A stretch of DNA of 64,000 nucleotides from DAIOEK01 sp963721445 (GCA_963721445.1 CAVRIZ010000008.1:372001-436000), one strand, 5' to 3'; shown: positions 35,667-44,999, counted from the first letter of the stretch. Notes: generated by a model not told the origin, from the sequence alone. Numbers and translations: made by a program.

Positions 35667-35695
35667 TTGACTATCCATTTTCAGTTGGCTATACT
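35667..35695 (+). promoter_or_regulatory. Strong sigma70-type promoter
   Basis: TTGACT, 17-nt spacer, TATACT, placing the start site near 35702 and giving a leader of about 34 nt before ATG 35736. The open frame formally extends back to the TTG of this -35 element, which shows why the upstream start is wrong. Confidence 0.8.
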
Positions 35696-35735
35696 TTTAC
35701 TACATCTAATTAATTACCCAGAAAAGGATTCGATC

Positions 35736-36461
35736 ATGAAAGTTGCTCTCCCAACCCCAGTATCTGTTGAAGAAATGAAAATCGATGTACGCGAGATTGA
35801 AGGTATTCTCTCCGCGCCGCCGATGAATCTGCCCGTATGGAAAGGCGCCCAGGTTAAACTTCCCGATGGACGCATGCTCTACATCCGCGCCATCCAGGAC
35901 AGCGATATCGACCCCATGCTCGGCTACCTCGAAAAGGTCATGAAAGTCGAAAAAGACTTCTATGATATCGTGGGCGTCCGTGTTTACGGTGAAGTACTTG
36001 CCCTGCGCCGCAAACGCCTCAAAGACCCCTTCACCTTCGTGGGTCTGGTGGACGGCGAATGGCTTGGTTTCGCGAATGGCCGTGTCTGGGATAAAGACGT
36101 GGCTGTCAGCCTGCACACCCTCACCTTCTCCCGCCGCGCCAAATTGGGCTGGCCGATGTACTACGCCAAGACCTTCTACGCGATGGAAATGGTCAAGGTT
36201 CAGGAATGGTGGTCCACCTTCGAAAGCTACAATGGCTGGCGCATGGCCGGTCTCTCGATGGCTCAGCCGACCAAACCCTGGCCTCAGTATCAGCACGAAC
36301 TGGGCGGCGCCAAGATCTTCTACGTCAACCAGGATACCTGGCAGGGTCGTTTGAAAGAATACTGCAAGCAGATCGTTGGCGACGACCTGAACTTCAATGT
36401 GACCGATGAAGTGCTCAAAGCCAATGAGAACTTCCGCGTTCCCGAGAAACTCGACCTGTAA
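35736..36461 (+). CDS. Uncharacterised, probably GNAT-like protein with its own strong promoter
   Basis: A 241-residue soluble protein. AAGGA lies 7 nt upstream of the ATG. The segment R-A-I-Q-D-S-D-I-D-P-M-L followed by F-T-F-V-G-L-V-D-G-E-W-L-G-F-A resembles the start and central strands of a GNAT fold, but the acetyl-CoA loop (Q/R-x-x-G-x-G/A) is not evident, so the call is tentative. It is rich in Trp and Tyr (E-W-W-S-T-F-E-S-Y-N-G-W). Codons are strongly C-ending compared with neighbours, and the gene has a near-consensus promoter and a strong terminator, which together point to high expression. Function unknown; not part of an operon. Confidence 0.7.
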   Translation: MKVALPTPVSVEEMKIDVREIEGILSAPPMNLPVWKGAQVKLPDGRMLYIRAIQDSDIDPMLGYLEKVMKVEKDFYDIVGVRVYGEVLALRRKRLKDPFTFVGLVDGEWLGFANGRVWDKDVAVSLHTLTFSRRAKLGWPMYYAKTFYAMEMVKVQEWWSTFESYNGWRMAGLSMAQPTKPWPQYQHELGGAKIFYVNQDTWQGRLKEYCKQIVGDDLNFNVTDEVLKANENFRVPEKLDL

Positions 36462-36483
36462 GATTTATTCGTATTGAAATATT

Positions 36484-36520
36484 CATCCCCTGGTTCCATG
36501 TGGAGCCAGGGGATGTTTTT
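36484..36520 (+). terminator. Strong terminator after the 35.7 kb gene
   Basis: A 14-bp stem CATCCCCTGGTTCC / GGAGCCAGGGGATG (one G-T pair) with loop ATGT, then TTTTT. Confidence 0.92.
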
Positions 36521-36559
36521 ATGTACGGATGGGTACCCCCTTATCACGGGGGTGGGATC

Positions 36560-37197
36560 TCACCCTCCCGCGGACGGGCCTGCCTCCGGTTGGATGCGGG
36601 TGAACAGATTCGCCAACAACAAAAACACAAACGGACCGACCACGCCCCACCCGACAATGCCGATCCAATTCGCCACCGATGGGGAGAACGGCAGCCAGAT
36701 CAGCCCCACGATGCAGATGACCCCGGTCAGGATCATCAGCGCGCGGGTCGCGTTCTGCAGCCGGCCACCCCGAAATACCGGAGCCGCCAGCAGCATCGAG
36801 AGCGCGAAGAACCAATCCCAGGCAAAGGTGTCGATCGTCTGCGGCAATGGCGGCCATCCGGTGGCGATGAACTGCGTCGGACCACATGCTCTGCGCCAGG
36901 GCAGGCTGACGGGCGACGACGAACAGGGCGAAATTGACGCTGGACGTGATGGCTCGCGAGAGCCACCATGAACGCCAGGGCAGCCAGGCTGTAGGATTTG
37001 TGTTCGGGCGCCGCGTAGGCGTGGACGGCCACCATCGTGAGCACCAGGAATGGCACCATCAGGACGATCATCAACGTCATGATCGAGAGGTACGGATCGC
37101 TGACCTGATCGGTTGGGGTCTTGACAGACAGAAAGCCGATCAACGAGGCAACGGCGTAGATCTCGTTCACAGCGAACCCCGTCCACGCGCCGATCAT
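36560..37197 (-). pseudogene. Polytopic membrane protein, two frameshifts
   Basis: Three overlapping - strand ORFs make one membrane protein of about 212 residues with roughly six helices. The N-terminal part has E-I-Y-A-V-A-S-L-I-G-F-L and I-V-L-M-V-P-F-L-V-L-T-M; a middle frame gives S-V-N-F-A-L-F-V-V-A-R-Q-P-A-L-A; and the last frame gives T-I-D-T-F-A-W-D-W-F-F-A-L-S-M and more helices. Joins need one-base corrections near 36952 and 36882. No family recognised. The region is more GC-rich than its neighbours, so out-of-frame shadows are many. Confidence 0.5.
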
Positions 37198-37341
37198 GCC
37201 CGAGGGTTCGATCCCGTGAGCGGAAACCCGGCCGGGGGATGGTTTGGTATCTTATTCATCTATTGAGCCTCCAATTCAAAGGCATATTTTCCACCCTGCC
37301 ATTCAGTAATCATGATGATCGATGCAGTTTTACCTTAACCA

Positions 37342-38592
37342 TCATATTTCAATTCTACTGATAATTTCAACCGCATTTCTCAAACCATTTTCAGACCGGA
37401 TTTGCTTACCCAATTCGTTCGCCCTGCGGCGTATGTCTTCATTGCGAACCACCTCATGGATGGCATTTGCAAGCCGGTCGGCAGTCAGCCTTCTCCGGGG
37501 AATGGGTGTGGGACCCACGCCCAGATCGAATATCCGTTGCCCCCAGAATGGCTGGTCACCAAGGAAGGGAATCACCACAGATGGCACCCCCGCTCGCAAC
37601 CCTGCGGCGGTTGTGCTCGCCCCGCCGTGATGAACGACCGCGGAGACTCGCGGGAACAGCCAGGAGTGTGGGATGGATTCGATCATGTAAACCGACTCGG
37701 GTAGATCTTTCTTCATTAATCCTCCCCAGCCGGAAAGCAGAATGGCGCGTTGATTGGTCTGTTTCACCGCCTCGATTATCAGTTCCGCGGTCTTTTCCGG
37801 GTTCCGGCTGCTCATACTGCCGAATCCAAAATAGATCGGGGCGGGGCCAGAATCAAGGAAATCCAGCAGGGAATCAGGCGGTTGCCAATTCTCCGTTTCT
37901 TCTCCAAACCAGAAACCGGTGACGTGGATATTGCCCGGCCAATCGGATGGCGGTGGGATGACCGCAGGGCTGAATCCATAGAGGATGGGCATCTTCTCAA
38001 CACATTTGGAATCGAAGGGTCCCCACAGTGGCGCCGGAGGGATCTTCCAGACTTGCTTCCGTGCGATCCTGTCAGTTGCCCTGAAACCTTGCCATATCAT
38101 TTGGCGGGGAATCTGGTGCGAGAGATGGTTCAATATTGCCGGAATCTTAGGCGTGAGGACGCTCGAAAACTCCCTTGTTGGAGTAAACGGGCTGACATAA
38201 GCCTGAACAAGCGGAAGGTTAAGTTTCTCAGCTATCCCGATACCGATGAATAATCCCCCGATTCCGCTTAAGACCATGTCCATGCTTTGGGCTGCCTTGA
38301 GAGCATTTTCGGCAAGCAGGGGTGCACCACGTTTGGCTTCTTTCGCCATTCTTGCGATCAGCGGAAGGAAATTCCCCTTCTCTGCCAGATCCCGCATTTC
38401 CTGGTTCTCAATGAAGTCCTGGACATTGGTCCCCAGAGACCAGAATTCCAGTCCGGAAGACGTGACCAGGGATTCAAAATTACTATGGCTTGCCAGGCGG
38501 ACGGAGTGGCCTTCACTCTGCAGCCCTTTTCCCAGAGTGATGTAAGGCTGAACATCGCCCCGGGAACCTGGTGCCATAATCACTATACGCAT
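37342..38592 (-). CDS. GT1-type glycosyltransferase (UGT / MGT-like)
   Basis: A protein of about 416 residues with the GT-B fold of the MurG/UGT superfamily. N-terminal: G-S-R-G-D-V-Q-P-Y-I-T-L-G near residues 8-20, the hallmark of sterol and macrolide glucosyltransferase-like enzymes. C-terminal nucleotide-sugar site: H-H-G-G-A-S-T-T-A-A-G-L-R-A-G-V-P, then G-D-Q-P-F-W-G. Start at ATG 38592 (or 38595): AGGAAGG lies immediately upstream; the open frame runs to 38628. Acceptor unknown: lipids, carotenoids or small molecules are possible. No glycolipid or polyketide genes are adjacent. Confidence 0.88.
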   Translation of the reverse strand: MRIVIMAPGSRGDVQPYITLGKGLQSEGHSVRLASHSNFESLVTSSGLEFWSLGTNVQDFIENQEMRDLAEKGNFLPLIARMAKEAKRGAPLLAENALKAAQSMDMVLSGIGGLFIGIGIAEKLNLPLVQAYVSPFTPTREFSSVLTPKIPAILNHLSHQIPRQMIWQGFRATDRIARKQVWKIPPAPLWGPFDSKCVEKMPILYGFSPAVIPPPSDWPGNIHVTGFWFGEETENWQPPDSLLDFLDSGPAPIYFGFGSMSSRNPEKTAELIIEAVKQTNQRAILLSGWGGLMKKDLPESVYMIESIPHSWLFPRVSAVVHHGGASTTAAGLRAGVPSVVIPFLGDQPFWGQRIFDLGVGPTPIPRRRLTADRLANAIHEVVRNEDIRRRANELGKQIRSENGLRNAVEIISRIEI

Positions 38593-38760
38593 CATTCCCT
38601 TCCTATTCCATCCACTGGATATCACCATTGAATGGCTATTGGCTAAAGTACATCATGCCGGGCTAAAAGTCAAACAGAAAACCATGAATCAGGCACCGGC
38701 ATCACACCACCGCATTGCCCTCCCGGCAGACGCAAATCCCGTCAATATCAATGGTAGGGA

Positions 38761-40292
38761 TTATGGCGTACCGATGTTCGACAACAGGATGATGGTCGGA
38801 TAATCTTTGATCAGCAGGTCATGGAGGACCAGATCGCCATCCGCCTTCTCTGCCACCAATTCCTGCCGGAAACCATGCAGCACATCCAAACCGACAGCAG
38901 ATCGATCGGAGAGGTCAGGGATGGTCATGGTCGCACTGATTCCGGAATTATCTTCCACCGCAATGCCATCTACCCAGAAAGCCACCAGCCGATCCCCATT
39001 GGACAGGGAGAACGTGTAGCTGACCACCTTCCCGGCAGCCGTGCTGATCTCCACCGGGTAATTGCCGGTTTTCGTTCCTGCCAGGACGGTAGACAGGTTA
39101 TTAACCATAGATGGGATCAGCACCCAGTTTGAATCGAACAGCAAGGCAGAGCCGATCCCGGCGGTCACATCCATTCCCAGGTGCATGACCACACCGCGGG
39201 CAGTGTATTTGGCGGCGACGGTGTCGCTGTAGCGCTTCGACCAGCCATCCCAGTTGCTGCCATCAAGGGTGAACCAGGTTAACTCGTCCGCCTCATAGGT
39301 CCCTTTGAAACCATGGGCGAAGGCGATGTCCTTGATCCTCTGCACGATCGCAGGATACCCGGTGTAATAGTCCCCGTTGAATTCAGGGGACGTCCCATAC
39401 ATCGGATGCCAGGAGATGATATCCACGGAAGGCATGATATCTGACTGAAGAATGCTGAACAGATAGTCTTGCGACTTTTTTTCTCCAAAATAGCTCGTGG
39501 ATCCAACGGTGATGCGGGCATCCGGATATTCCTCGCGGATGACCCGCACGGCCTGGCGCACCAGGTTATATAATCCGCCACCTCTACCCATTGCGGACAT
39601 ACCTGGTTGTTCGGCTCGTTCCAGATCTCATAATTGCGGATGCGGTCTTTGAAATGGTGAACAATGTACCTGGCAAATTCCAAGTAGCGATCCACCTCTG
39701 CCTGCGTTTTAAATCGGGGGCAACCAGCCCCTGTTCCGCCTGGCCAGGTTTCCTTGTCCCAAAAAGTGAGTACATAGGTCAGCGTGATACCCTGTTCGGC
39801 AAGCAGGCTGATCAGGGTATCGTGGCTGGGATCGATTGTAAATTGCGGAATGCTCCAATCCAAATCGGGGCTGCCCGCATCCAGGTTATCGATGGACACC
39901 CGGAACCGTTTTACGCCTCTTCCGACAATCTGATTGACAAACCATTCATAATCCCACGGTTCGCCGGGTTTCCACCCGCCCCCGGTCAGGCCGCCTGCGA
40001 ATGCCCCGATGCGATTATCTTCCAGTTCCCCGGACCTTTCTGGCTGAATGCTGTATCTGGGATTTGGGTTGCCTTCCTGAAGCATCACCGGCGATGGGGA
40101 TAGCGTTGGCTCCAGGGTCGGTGTGGTTGTGACGGAGATCATCGGAGGGATGGCCTGCATGGCCGCAGAGACGGTCTGCGTTGCGGTGGTCCTTTCCGCG
40201 GACGGCGTCATGGATGGCGCAGGCTTACAGCCTGTCAGTGACAGCAGAAGGATAAAAGCAGGAAGAATCAAGCACGTGGTCTTTCTCATCAT
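38761..40292 (-). CDS. Secreted lipoprotein glycoside hydrolase (clan GH-A-like), one frameshift
   Basis: Two ORFs (40292-39279 and 39600-38761) join into one protein of about 510 residues. The N-terminus has a lipoprotein signal (LLLSLTGC) and a Thr/Pro/Ser-rich linker. The catalytic barrel shows N-Y-E-I-W-N-E-P-N (acid/base Glu of clan GH-A, near residue 233), then I-I-S-W-H-P-M-Y-G, then E-A-D-E-L-T-W-F (candidate nucleophile). The tail is a beta-rich domain. The frame breaks at A-D-Y-I|N-L-V-R-Q near 39568, where one base appears missing. GH39- or GH5-like; the substrate is not predictable. Confidence 0.7.
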
Positions 40293-40338
40293 TTCCTCTT
40301 CAGATCAAGCTTGGCCTTACCGCCCCGCCGTTCAGCGG

Positions 40339-40507
40339 GTAGGTTGGGTTGAGGATCATGATCCGAAACCCAACAGATCCGATTCCACACCTCGACACTT
40401 ATTACACAAATGAGACTGGTGACCCGCCTCGTTTAGCCTCAAAAATATACGACCTATGTTTGCAAGGATGCTGGGTTTCGCAGCGTTAACCAGTTAACCC
40501 AGCCTAC
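40339..40507. repeat. MITE-like palindromic element bordering the AT-rich patch
   Basis: Ends GTAGGTTGGGTT (40339-40350) and AACCCAGCCTAC (40496-40507) are inverted with 11 of 12 matches; sub-terminal GAAACCCAAC and TGGGTTTCG are also inverted. No ORF inside. No target-site duplication was recognised. Confidence 0.45.
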
Positions 40508-40538
40508 AGACTAAAATATCAAATTGATAAATAATGAT

Positions 40539-41572
40539 TTATTCCTTTAACCCCAATAGACGTAAATTAGACACTAGATGCAATAGCAACGAAGCCTCTT
40601 GTTGAGATACTAGTTCAATTAGACCATGACATATCCTATTTCGCAAATTTATGGGAATTGGGTTTGTTAATAAATTTATAAAGTATCTACGCCATGACTC
40701 ATCAATATGTCCTGTAAAATTTTCTAAGTTTCCTCCTAAAGTAACAACTCCTCCTGGTTCCCGACCTTTCGGTTCTTTATAAATTGGCAAACCCATTTGT
40801 CTAGCAATATCCCGAAAAATCGCCTCAATCCTAGGGATTAATAAATGACCGCATACATCAAATTCATCATGTTCATATTGTTCGAAAGCATAAACAATTA
40901 CCTCTGCGATTTCAGACGTGATAAACTCAGTTGTAAAATACTTATGCAAATCTTCTCTTCCAGGTTTGACCATGGGTCTGAAAAATCGATTGTATGATAT
41001 TTGGAGCGATATTACCCCAGAATTGGATCCGAATTGTTTCTTGCTGAATTAAATGGAGTACTTTTATTTTCTTCTTCATTCTTGCGATAAAAATGGGAAA
41101 ATTATCGTGAGTAAGAATAGTGTTAGTTACTAAAAATTGTAAGGGGGTTTCTTGCGCCATCTTTTCAGTAAAGGTTTTGTTATCATCGATATTTCCACTT
41201 GGTGGGCCATATTTTCCAAAAGCAATTAATGATTCTTGCCAACTATTCTTAGCAGCAAATGAAGATACAAACTTATCAATCTCCTCTCTTGGAATTCTGA
41301 CTGGTATGCTGATTTCTTGAAGATTGTAAGTCTGTTTTTTGTAGCTCTTGAATTTTAACCCGAATATTATTTGCAACTTCCGATAGGCCGAAATTTCTAG
41401 AAATTTCTATTGCATGCTGATAATGATGCAATTTCAATAAACCTGAGGTCTCTTTTTTTTCTGCTTCAGTAATCCATAAGTCAATAATCTTATTTGTAAT
41501 TATTTTCTCCTGATCAGGTGAAGCCCTCTTTCTCTGATATTGATATATGGTTTCTTTTGTCCAAACAGTCAT
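40539..41572 (-). pseudogene. DUF4209-type protein, two homopolymer frameshifts
   Basis: Three ORFs (41572-41276, 41376-40942, 40973-40539) join into one protein of about 343 residues. The C-terminal ~90 residues carry R-N-R-I-C-H-G, which matches the RNxxxHG motif that defines DUF4209; this motif also resembles the HEPN-type RNase motif. Upstream parts are helical and acidic. Corrections: one fewer T in the T6 run 41335-41340 and one fewer A in the A5 run 40981-40985. The region is AT-rich compared with neighbours, suggesting horizontal acquisition. Function of DUF4209 is not known; a defence role would be inference. Confidence 0.65.
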
Positions 41573-41830
41573 CTTTGTACTGATTTAATGAATCTATCAA
41601 GTAGGTCATCTATTTCGCTAGGAATATCTTCTTTCTTTAGTGAAGTAATGATACCAATAAGTCTGAATAGAGTCCGCTTTTGGGAGTGTCCAATTCTGTA
41701 TCAACTCCAACTTGAATTGTTCCAATCACAAATCTGGTCATCAGTTGTTTTTCCTCGAGGTCATGTGTAGCATTGTATTATTCGATGGTGGGCGGGAGCA
41801 GACACTAATATTTTCTTGGATCCAACCTGA
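41573..41830 (-). pseudogene. Remnant or split small gene upstream of the DUF4209 gene
   Basis: On the - strand, protein-like segments lie in successive frames: K-K-I-L-V-S-A-P-A-H-H-R, then D-L-E-E-K-Q-L-M-T-R-F-V-I-G-T-I-Q-V-G-V-D-T-E, then F-R-L-I-G-I-I-T-S-L-K-K-E-D-I-P-S-E-I. The last ends in a TGA that overlaps the ATG of the DUF4209 ORF (ATGA). Adding one A to the A4 run near 41685 joins the second and third. I read this as a co-operonic gene of about 90 residues or more, broken by at least two indels. Confidence 0.4.
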
Positions 41831-41844
41831 TGTCAAGAAAACAT

Positions 41845-42615
41845 TCAATATGGTGTGAATACATTCCGCCACCTCCAAATGGTATTAGGCCTCACCAAGG
41901 ATGCCTCTAGGAACAAGTTCAAGGCGAACAGAACAATTTGGATCTCGCCACTCTTCTGGGATTTCTTGGAATCCAAAAGGTGCCTCTGGAAGAGTATCAA
42001 TATTGTCCCAGCAAGGATATCCTCGGCCAAAGTAAGTATCTTTTTATTAAAATTATGCACATCAATCAGAATCGCAGTAGGTGGCTCGCCAGTTAAAAAC
42101 CAAAGTGGATCTTCTCCATATACGCCATCTGTCGAGAATTTGAAGTCTATGTTACGAATATGCAATCGACCGCGCGGTGCTTCAGTAGGATGTTCAAGTG
42201 CGTTTCGCATATCGAGGATTTGTTTTACCCAGGTATGTTGGATTCTAAGCCACTTAGATACCACATCATCTTTTCCGAAGTTATCCTCTGCCCAGCTAAT
42301 TATTTTATGAAATTCGTGGTCAAACTTCGCGCCAACGACGTGTGCGAAAGATAAATTCGCAATCTCGTATACATAATTTTGCGCTTTGAAGGTATGACTT
42401 CGTTTGGTTCTCCAATGTATGACCAGCGGTGGATAAAGTATCTCCCCCAATTTTCTTTAGGCTATTGGTAAGGCAAAGCAGACCTAATACGAACTTACAT
42501 TCTTGCGTTAGCCAGTTGACAAAAATCAGCCATACTGAGCAATCGTTGGCAGAGGTTAAAGTTGATCGAAGTAATTCTTGTTTTTTGTGTCTTCTGGAAT
42601 TTGAACCGAATTCAT
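41845..42615 (-). pseudogene. HEPN-like protein with RNxxxH motif, two homopolymer frameshifts
   Basis: The main ORF (42450-41845) is an alpha-helical protein with I-L-D-M-R-N-A-L-E-H-P, the R(N)x3H RNase-type motif of HEPN domains. The coding pattern continues upstream: one fewer C in the C5 run 42444-42448 (G5 on the coding strand) and one more A near 42558-42560 give a protein of about 257 residues from ATG 42615. The same frame runs further upstream (D-A-N-D-L-Q-E-N-L-D-P-R-Y-M) to a TAA, so the true N-terminus may be longer. AT-rich, next to the DUF4209 gene. HEPN RNases act in antiviral and toxin systems; no MNT partner is visible. Confidence 0.55.
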
Positions 42616-42988
42616 GATTAGATCGCTTTGAACAGATAACCTAGCAACAATTTGGTTCATGTACCTTGGGTCAAGATTTTCTTGAAGGTCGTTGGCATCT
42701 TAGTAAATGTGAAGTCCTTTTAGTTTCAAGTCAGAGATGGTAGTAATATAGCTACGGGTAGGCTTGCCGTAGGATCTTATTCAAAACCCACGAATTCTTA
42801 TTCTGCCCACCATGCCTTGCATTTTCCCCAAATTTATTTACTCCAATAATTATCGCACAAAATGCAAAATACTTCATCACCTCCAATTCACACTTTCTTC
42901 TCCCCGGGCACCAGTTATATAGAGCGATTCCGACATTCGTGCTACACTATTCCCATCCCAACCCCAAATCCACCCCAGGAGGATGTGA
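42616..42988. other. AT-rich gap with coding remnants on the - strand
   Basis: The right-hand part, next to tnaA, holds its SD and no gene I can support. The left-hand part (about 42616-42790) still reads as protein on the - strand (S-Y-I-T-T-I-S-D-L-K-L-K-G-L-H-I-Y, stop, D-A-N-D-L-Q-E), so it is probably the 5' portion of the HEPN-like gene in a damaged state. Confidence 0.4.
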
Positions 42989-44371
42989 ATGAGCCAACAC
43001 CCTGCCGAACCCTTCCGCATTAAAGTGGTGGAACCCATCCGCCTGATCGACCGGTCAGCGCGTGAAAAAGCCCTGCAGGAAGCGGGTTACAACATTTTCC
43101 TGCTCAAAGCGGAAGATGTCTACATCGACCTTCTGACCGATTCCGGCACCGGCGCCATGAGCCACCACCAGTGGGCGGCCATGATGCAGGGCGACGAATC
43201 GTACGCCGGCGCGCGGTCCTACTTCCGCCTGAAGGAAGCCATGGACGACATCTTCGGCTTCCCGTTCTTCGTGCCCACCCACCAGGGTCGCGCGGCCGAG
43301 AACATCCTGGCTGCCTTACTGGTAAAGCCCGGCAACTATGTCACCTCGAACATGCACTTCGACACCACCGACGCCAACATCCGCGCCCGCGGCGGACGTC
43401 CCGCCAACCTGGTGATCGACGACGCCTTCGACCCGGAATGTCACCATCCCTTCAAGGGCAACATGGACGTCAAGAAGCTGCAGGCCTTCATCGAGAAGAC
43501 CGGGGCCGAGAACATCCCCTTTGGCGCGATCACCGTCACCAACAACGCCGGCGGCGGACAGCCGGTCTCGATGGCCAACATCCGCGCGGTGTCTGAGATC
43601 TACCACAAATTCAAGATCCCCTTCTTCATCGACTGCTGCCGGTTCGCCGAGAACGCCTACTTCATCCACCAGCGGGAAGCTGGCTATGCGAACACCTCCG
43701 TGCTCGATATCGCCCGCGAGATGTTCAGCCTGGCCGACGGCGCCTGGATGAGCGCCAAGAAAGACGCCCTGGTCAACATCGGCGGCTTCCTGGCCATGCG
43801 CGACGAGGATCTCTTCCAGCACGTCAAGAACGAGCTGATCCTGCGCGAGGGCTTCCCCACCTACGGCGGGCTGGCCGGGCGCGACCTGGACGCGATGGCC
43901 ACCGGTCTGTATGAAGGCCTGGACGAGCGCTACCTGTGCTACCGCCTCGAGCAGACCGCCTTCGTCGGCAACCGGCTGGTCGAAGAGGGCATCCCGATCA
44001 TCGAGCCGCCCGGCGGACACGCCATCTACCTGGACGCCGGCAAGCTGCTGCCGCACATCCCGCAGGGCGAGTTCCCCGGGCAGGCGCTGGCGGTCGCCCT
44101 GTACCTCGAAGGCGGCATCCGCGCCTGTGAGATCGGCTCGGTCATGTTCGCCTTCCCCGACCCTGACAGCGGCAAGATGGTCTACCCGAAGCTGGAGCTG
44201 GTGCGGCTGGCCATCCCCCGCCGGATGTACACGGAGAGCCATTTTGCTTATGTGATCCATATTCTGAAGAAGGTGGCCGAGCGTCGTGAGGAATTGGGTG
44301 GCTATCGATTCACCTATCAGGCGCCGCTGATGCGCCATTTCACCGCCCGGTTTGAGCCGGTAAAGAAGTAA
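42989..44371 (+). CDS. tnaA: Tryptophanase (beta-eliminating PLP lyase)
   Basis: A 460-residue PLP enzyme cleaving tryptophan to indole, pyruvate and ammonia. The PLP lysine is K258 in S-A-K-K-D-A, within the D-C-C-R-F-A-E-N-A-Y-F-I and G-F-P-T-Y-G-G-L-A-G-R family context. Two residues separate tryptophanase from tyrosine phenol-lyase. Here D125 in H-F-D-T-T and H450 in R-H-F-T-A-R follow tryptophanase, where tyrosine phenol-lyase has Thr and Phe. SD AGGAGG precedes the ATG. Codon third positions are far richer in G/C than in the rest of the window, and long antisense ORFs result. No tnaC leader or tnaB permease is adjacent. Confidence 0.9.
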   Translation: MSQHPAEPFRIKVVEPIRLIDRSAREKALQEAGYNIFLLKAEDVYIDLLTDSGTGAMSHHQWAAMMQGDESYAGARSYFRLKEAMDDIFGFPFFVPTHQGRAAENILAALLVKPGNYVTSNMHFDTTDANIRARGGRPANLVIDDAFDPECHHPFKGNMDVKKLQAFIEKTGAENIPFGAITVTNNAGGGQPVSMANIRAVSEIYHKFKIPFFIDCCRFAENAYFIHQREAGYANTSVLDIAREMFSLADGAWMSAKKDALVNIGGFLAMRDEDLFQHVKNELILREGFPTYGGLAGRDLDAMATGLYEGLDERYLCYRLEQTAFVGNRLVEEGIPIIEPPGGHAIYLDAGKLLPHIPQGEFPGQALAVALYLEGGIRACEIGSVMFAFPDPDSGKMVYPKLELVRLAIPRRMYTESHFAYVIHILKKVAERREELGGYRFTYQAPLMRHFTARFEPVKK

Positions 44372-44999
44372 AACCCCCACCTTTTATCCTCCCCCGACCA
44401 ATATCGGGGGAGGACTTAGAACTCAAGTTTCCACATACAATTTGGTCTATCTCAACCACAAGTCCTCCCCCAGAAATATCTGGGGGAGGGTTGGGTAGGG
44501 GCTCTTGACTGACACCAAGACCAAACAACAAGAGCCCCCTCCTTGAATCCTCCCCCGACCAGTATCGAGGGAGGACTTTGATCTAGGGTCTATCTCAGAT
44601 AATCTAGTCATCCACAACCACAAGTCCTCCCCCAGGCGTTTTCTGGGGGAGGGTTGGGTAGGGGCTCTTGACTGGCACCAAGATCATAAAACAAAAGCCC
44701 CCTCCTTGAATCCTCCCCCGACCAGTATCGGGGGAGGACTTTGAACTCAGGGTCTACACTAGAGTAATCTAGTCATCCACAACCACAAGTCCTCCCCCAG
44801 CGGTTTTCTGGGGGAGGGTTGGGTAGGGGCCTTGACTGGCACCAAGATCAGAAGACAAAAGCCCCCTCCTTAAATCCTCCCCCGACCAGTATCGGGGGAG
44901 GACTATATGCCTGGTTTACGCCAAAGAACATCGAACTGAGAAGCTTCAAGTCCTCCTCCAGAATTTCGTGGGGGAGGGTTGGGTGGGGGCTATCCGAGC
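44372..44999. repeat. Tandem array of four ~160-bp palindrome-bearing units
   Basis: Four units begin near 44372, 44520, 44692 and 44858. Each has a left hairpin TCCTCCCCCGACCAGTATCG/GGGGGAGGA, a variable 40-60 nt middle, and a right hairpin AAGTCCTCCCCCAG ... CTGGGGGAGGG followed by TTGGGTAGGGGC and, in three units, GACTG(A/G)CACCAAGA. Units 2 and 3 are most alike; units 1 and 4 differ in the middle. No ORF. Confidence 0.85.

Noticed and set aside
35667..35735. TTG start at 35667 for the GNAT-like gene
   Set aside because: This TTG is the first part of the -35 hexamer. The ATG at 35736 has a good ribosome site and gives a natural N-terminus.
42989..44371. Tyrosine phenol-lyase
   Set aside because: D125 (H-F-D-T-T) and H450 (R-H-F-T-A) agree with tryptophanase; tyrosine phenol-lyase has Thr and Phe there.
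43316..44380. Long antisense ORF of 354 codons, and other long frames, across tnaA
   Set aside because: The GC-rich third positions of tnaA remove stop codons from other frames. The sense protein matches a known family along its full length.
44372..44999. CRISPR array
   Set aside because: Repeats are four units of about 160 bp with palindromes, not 24-40 bp repeats with unique spacers, and no cas gene is near.
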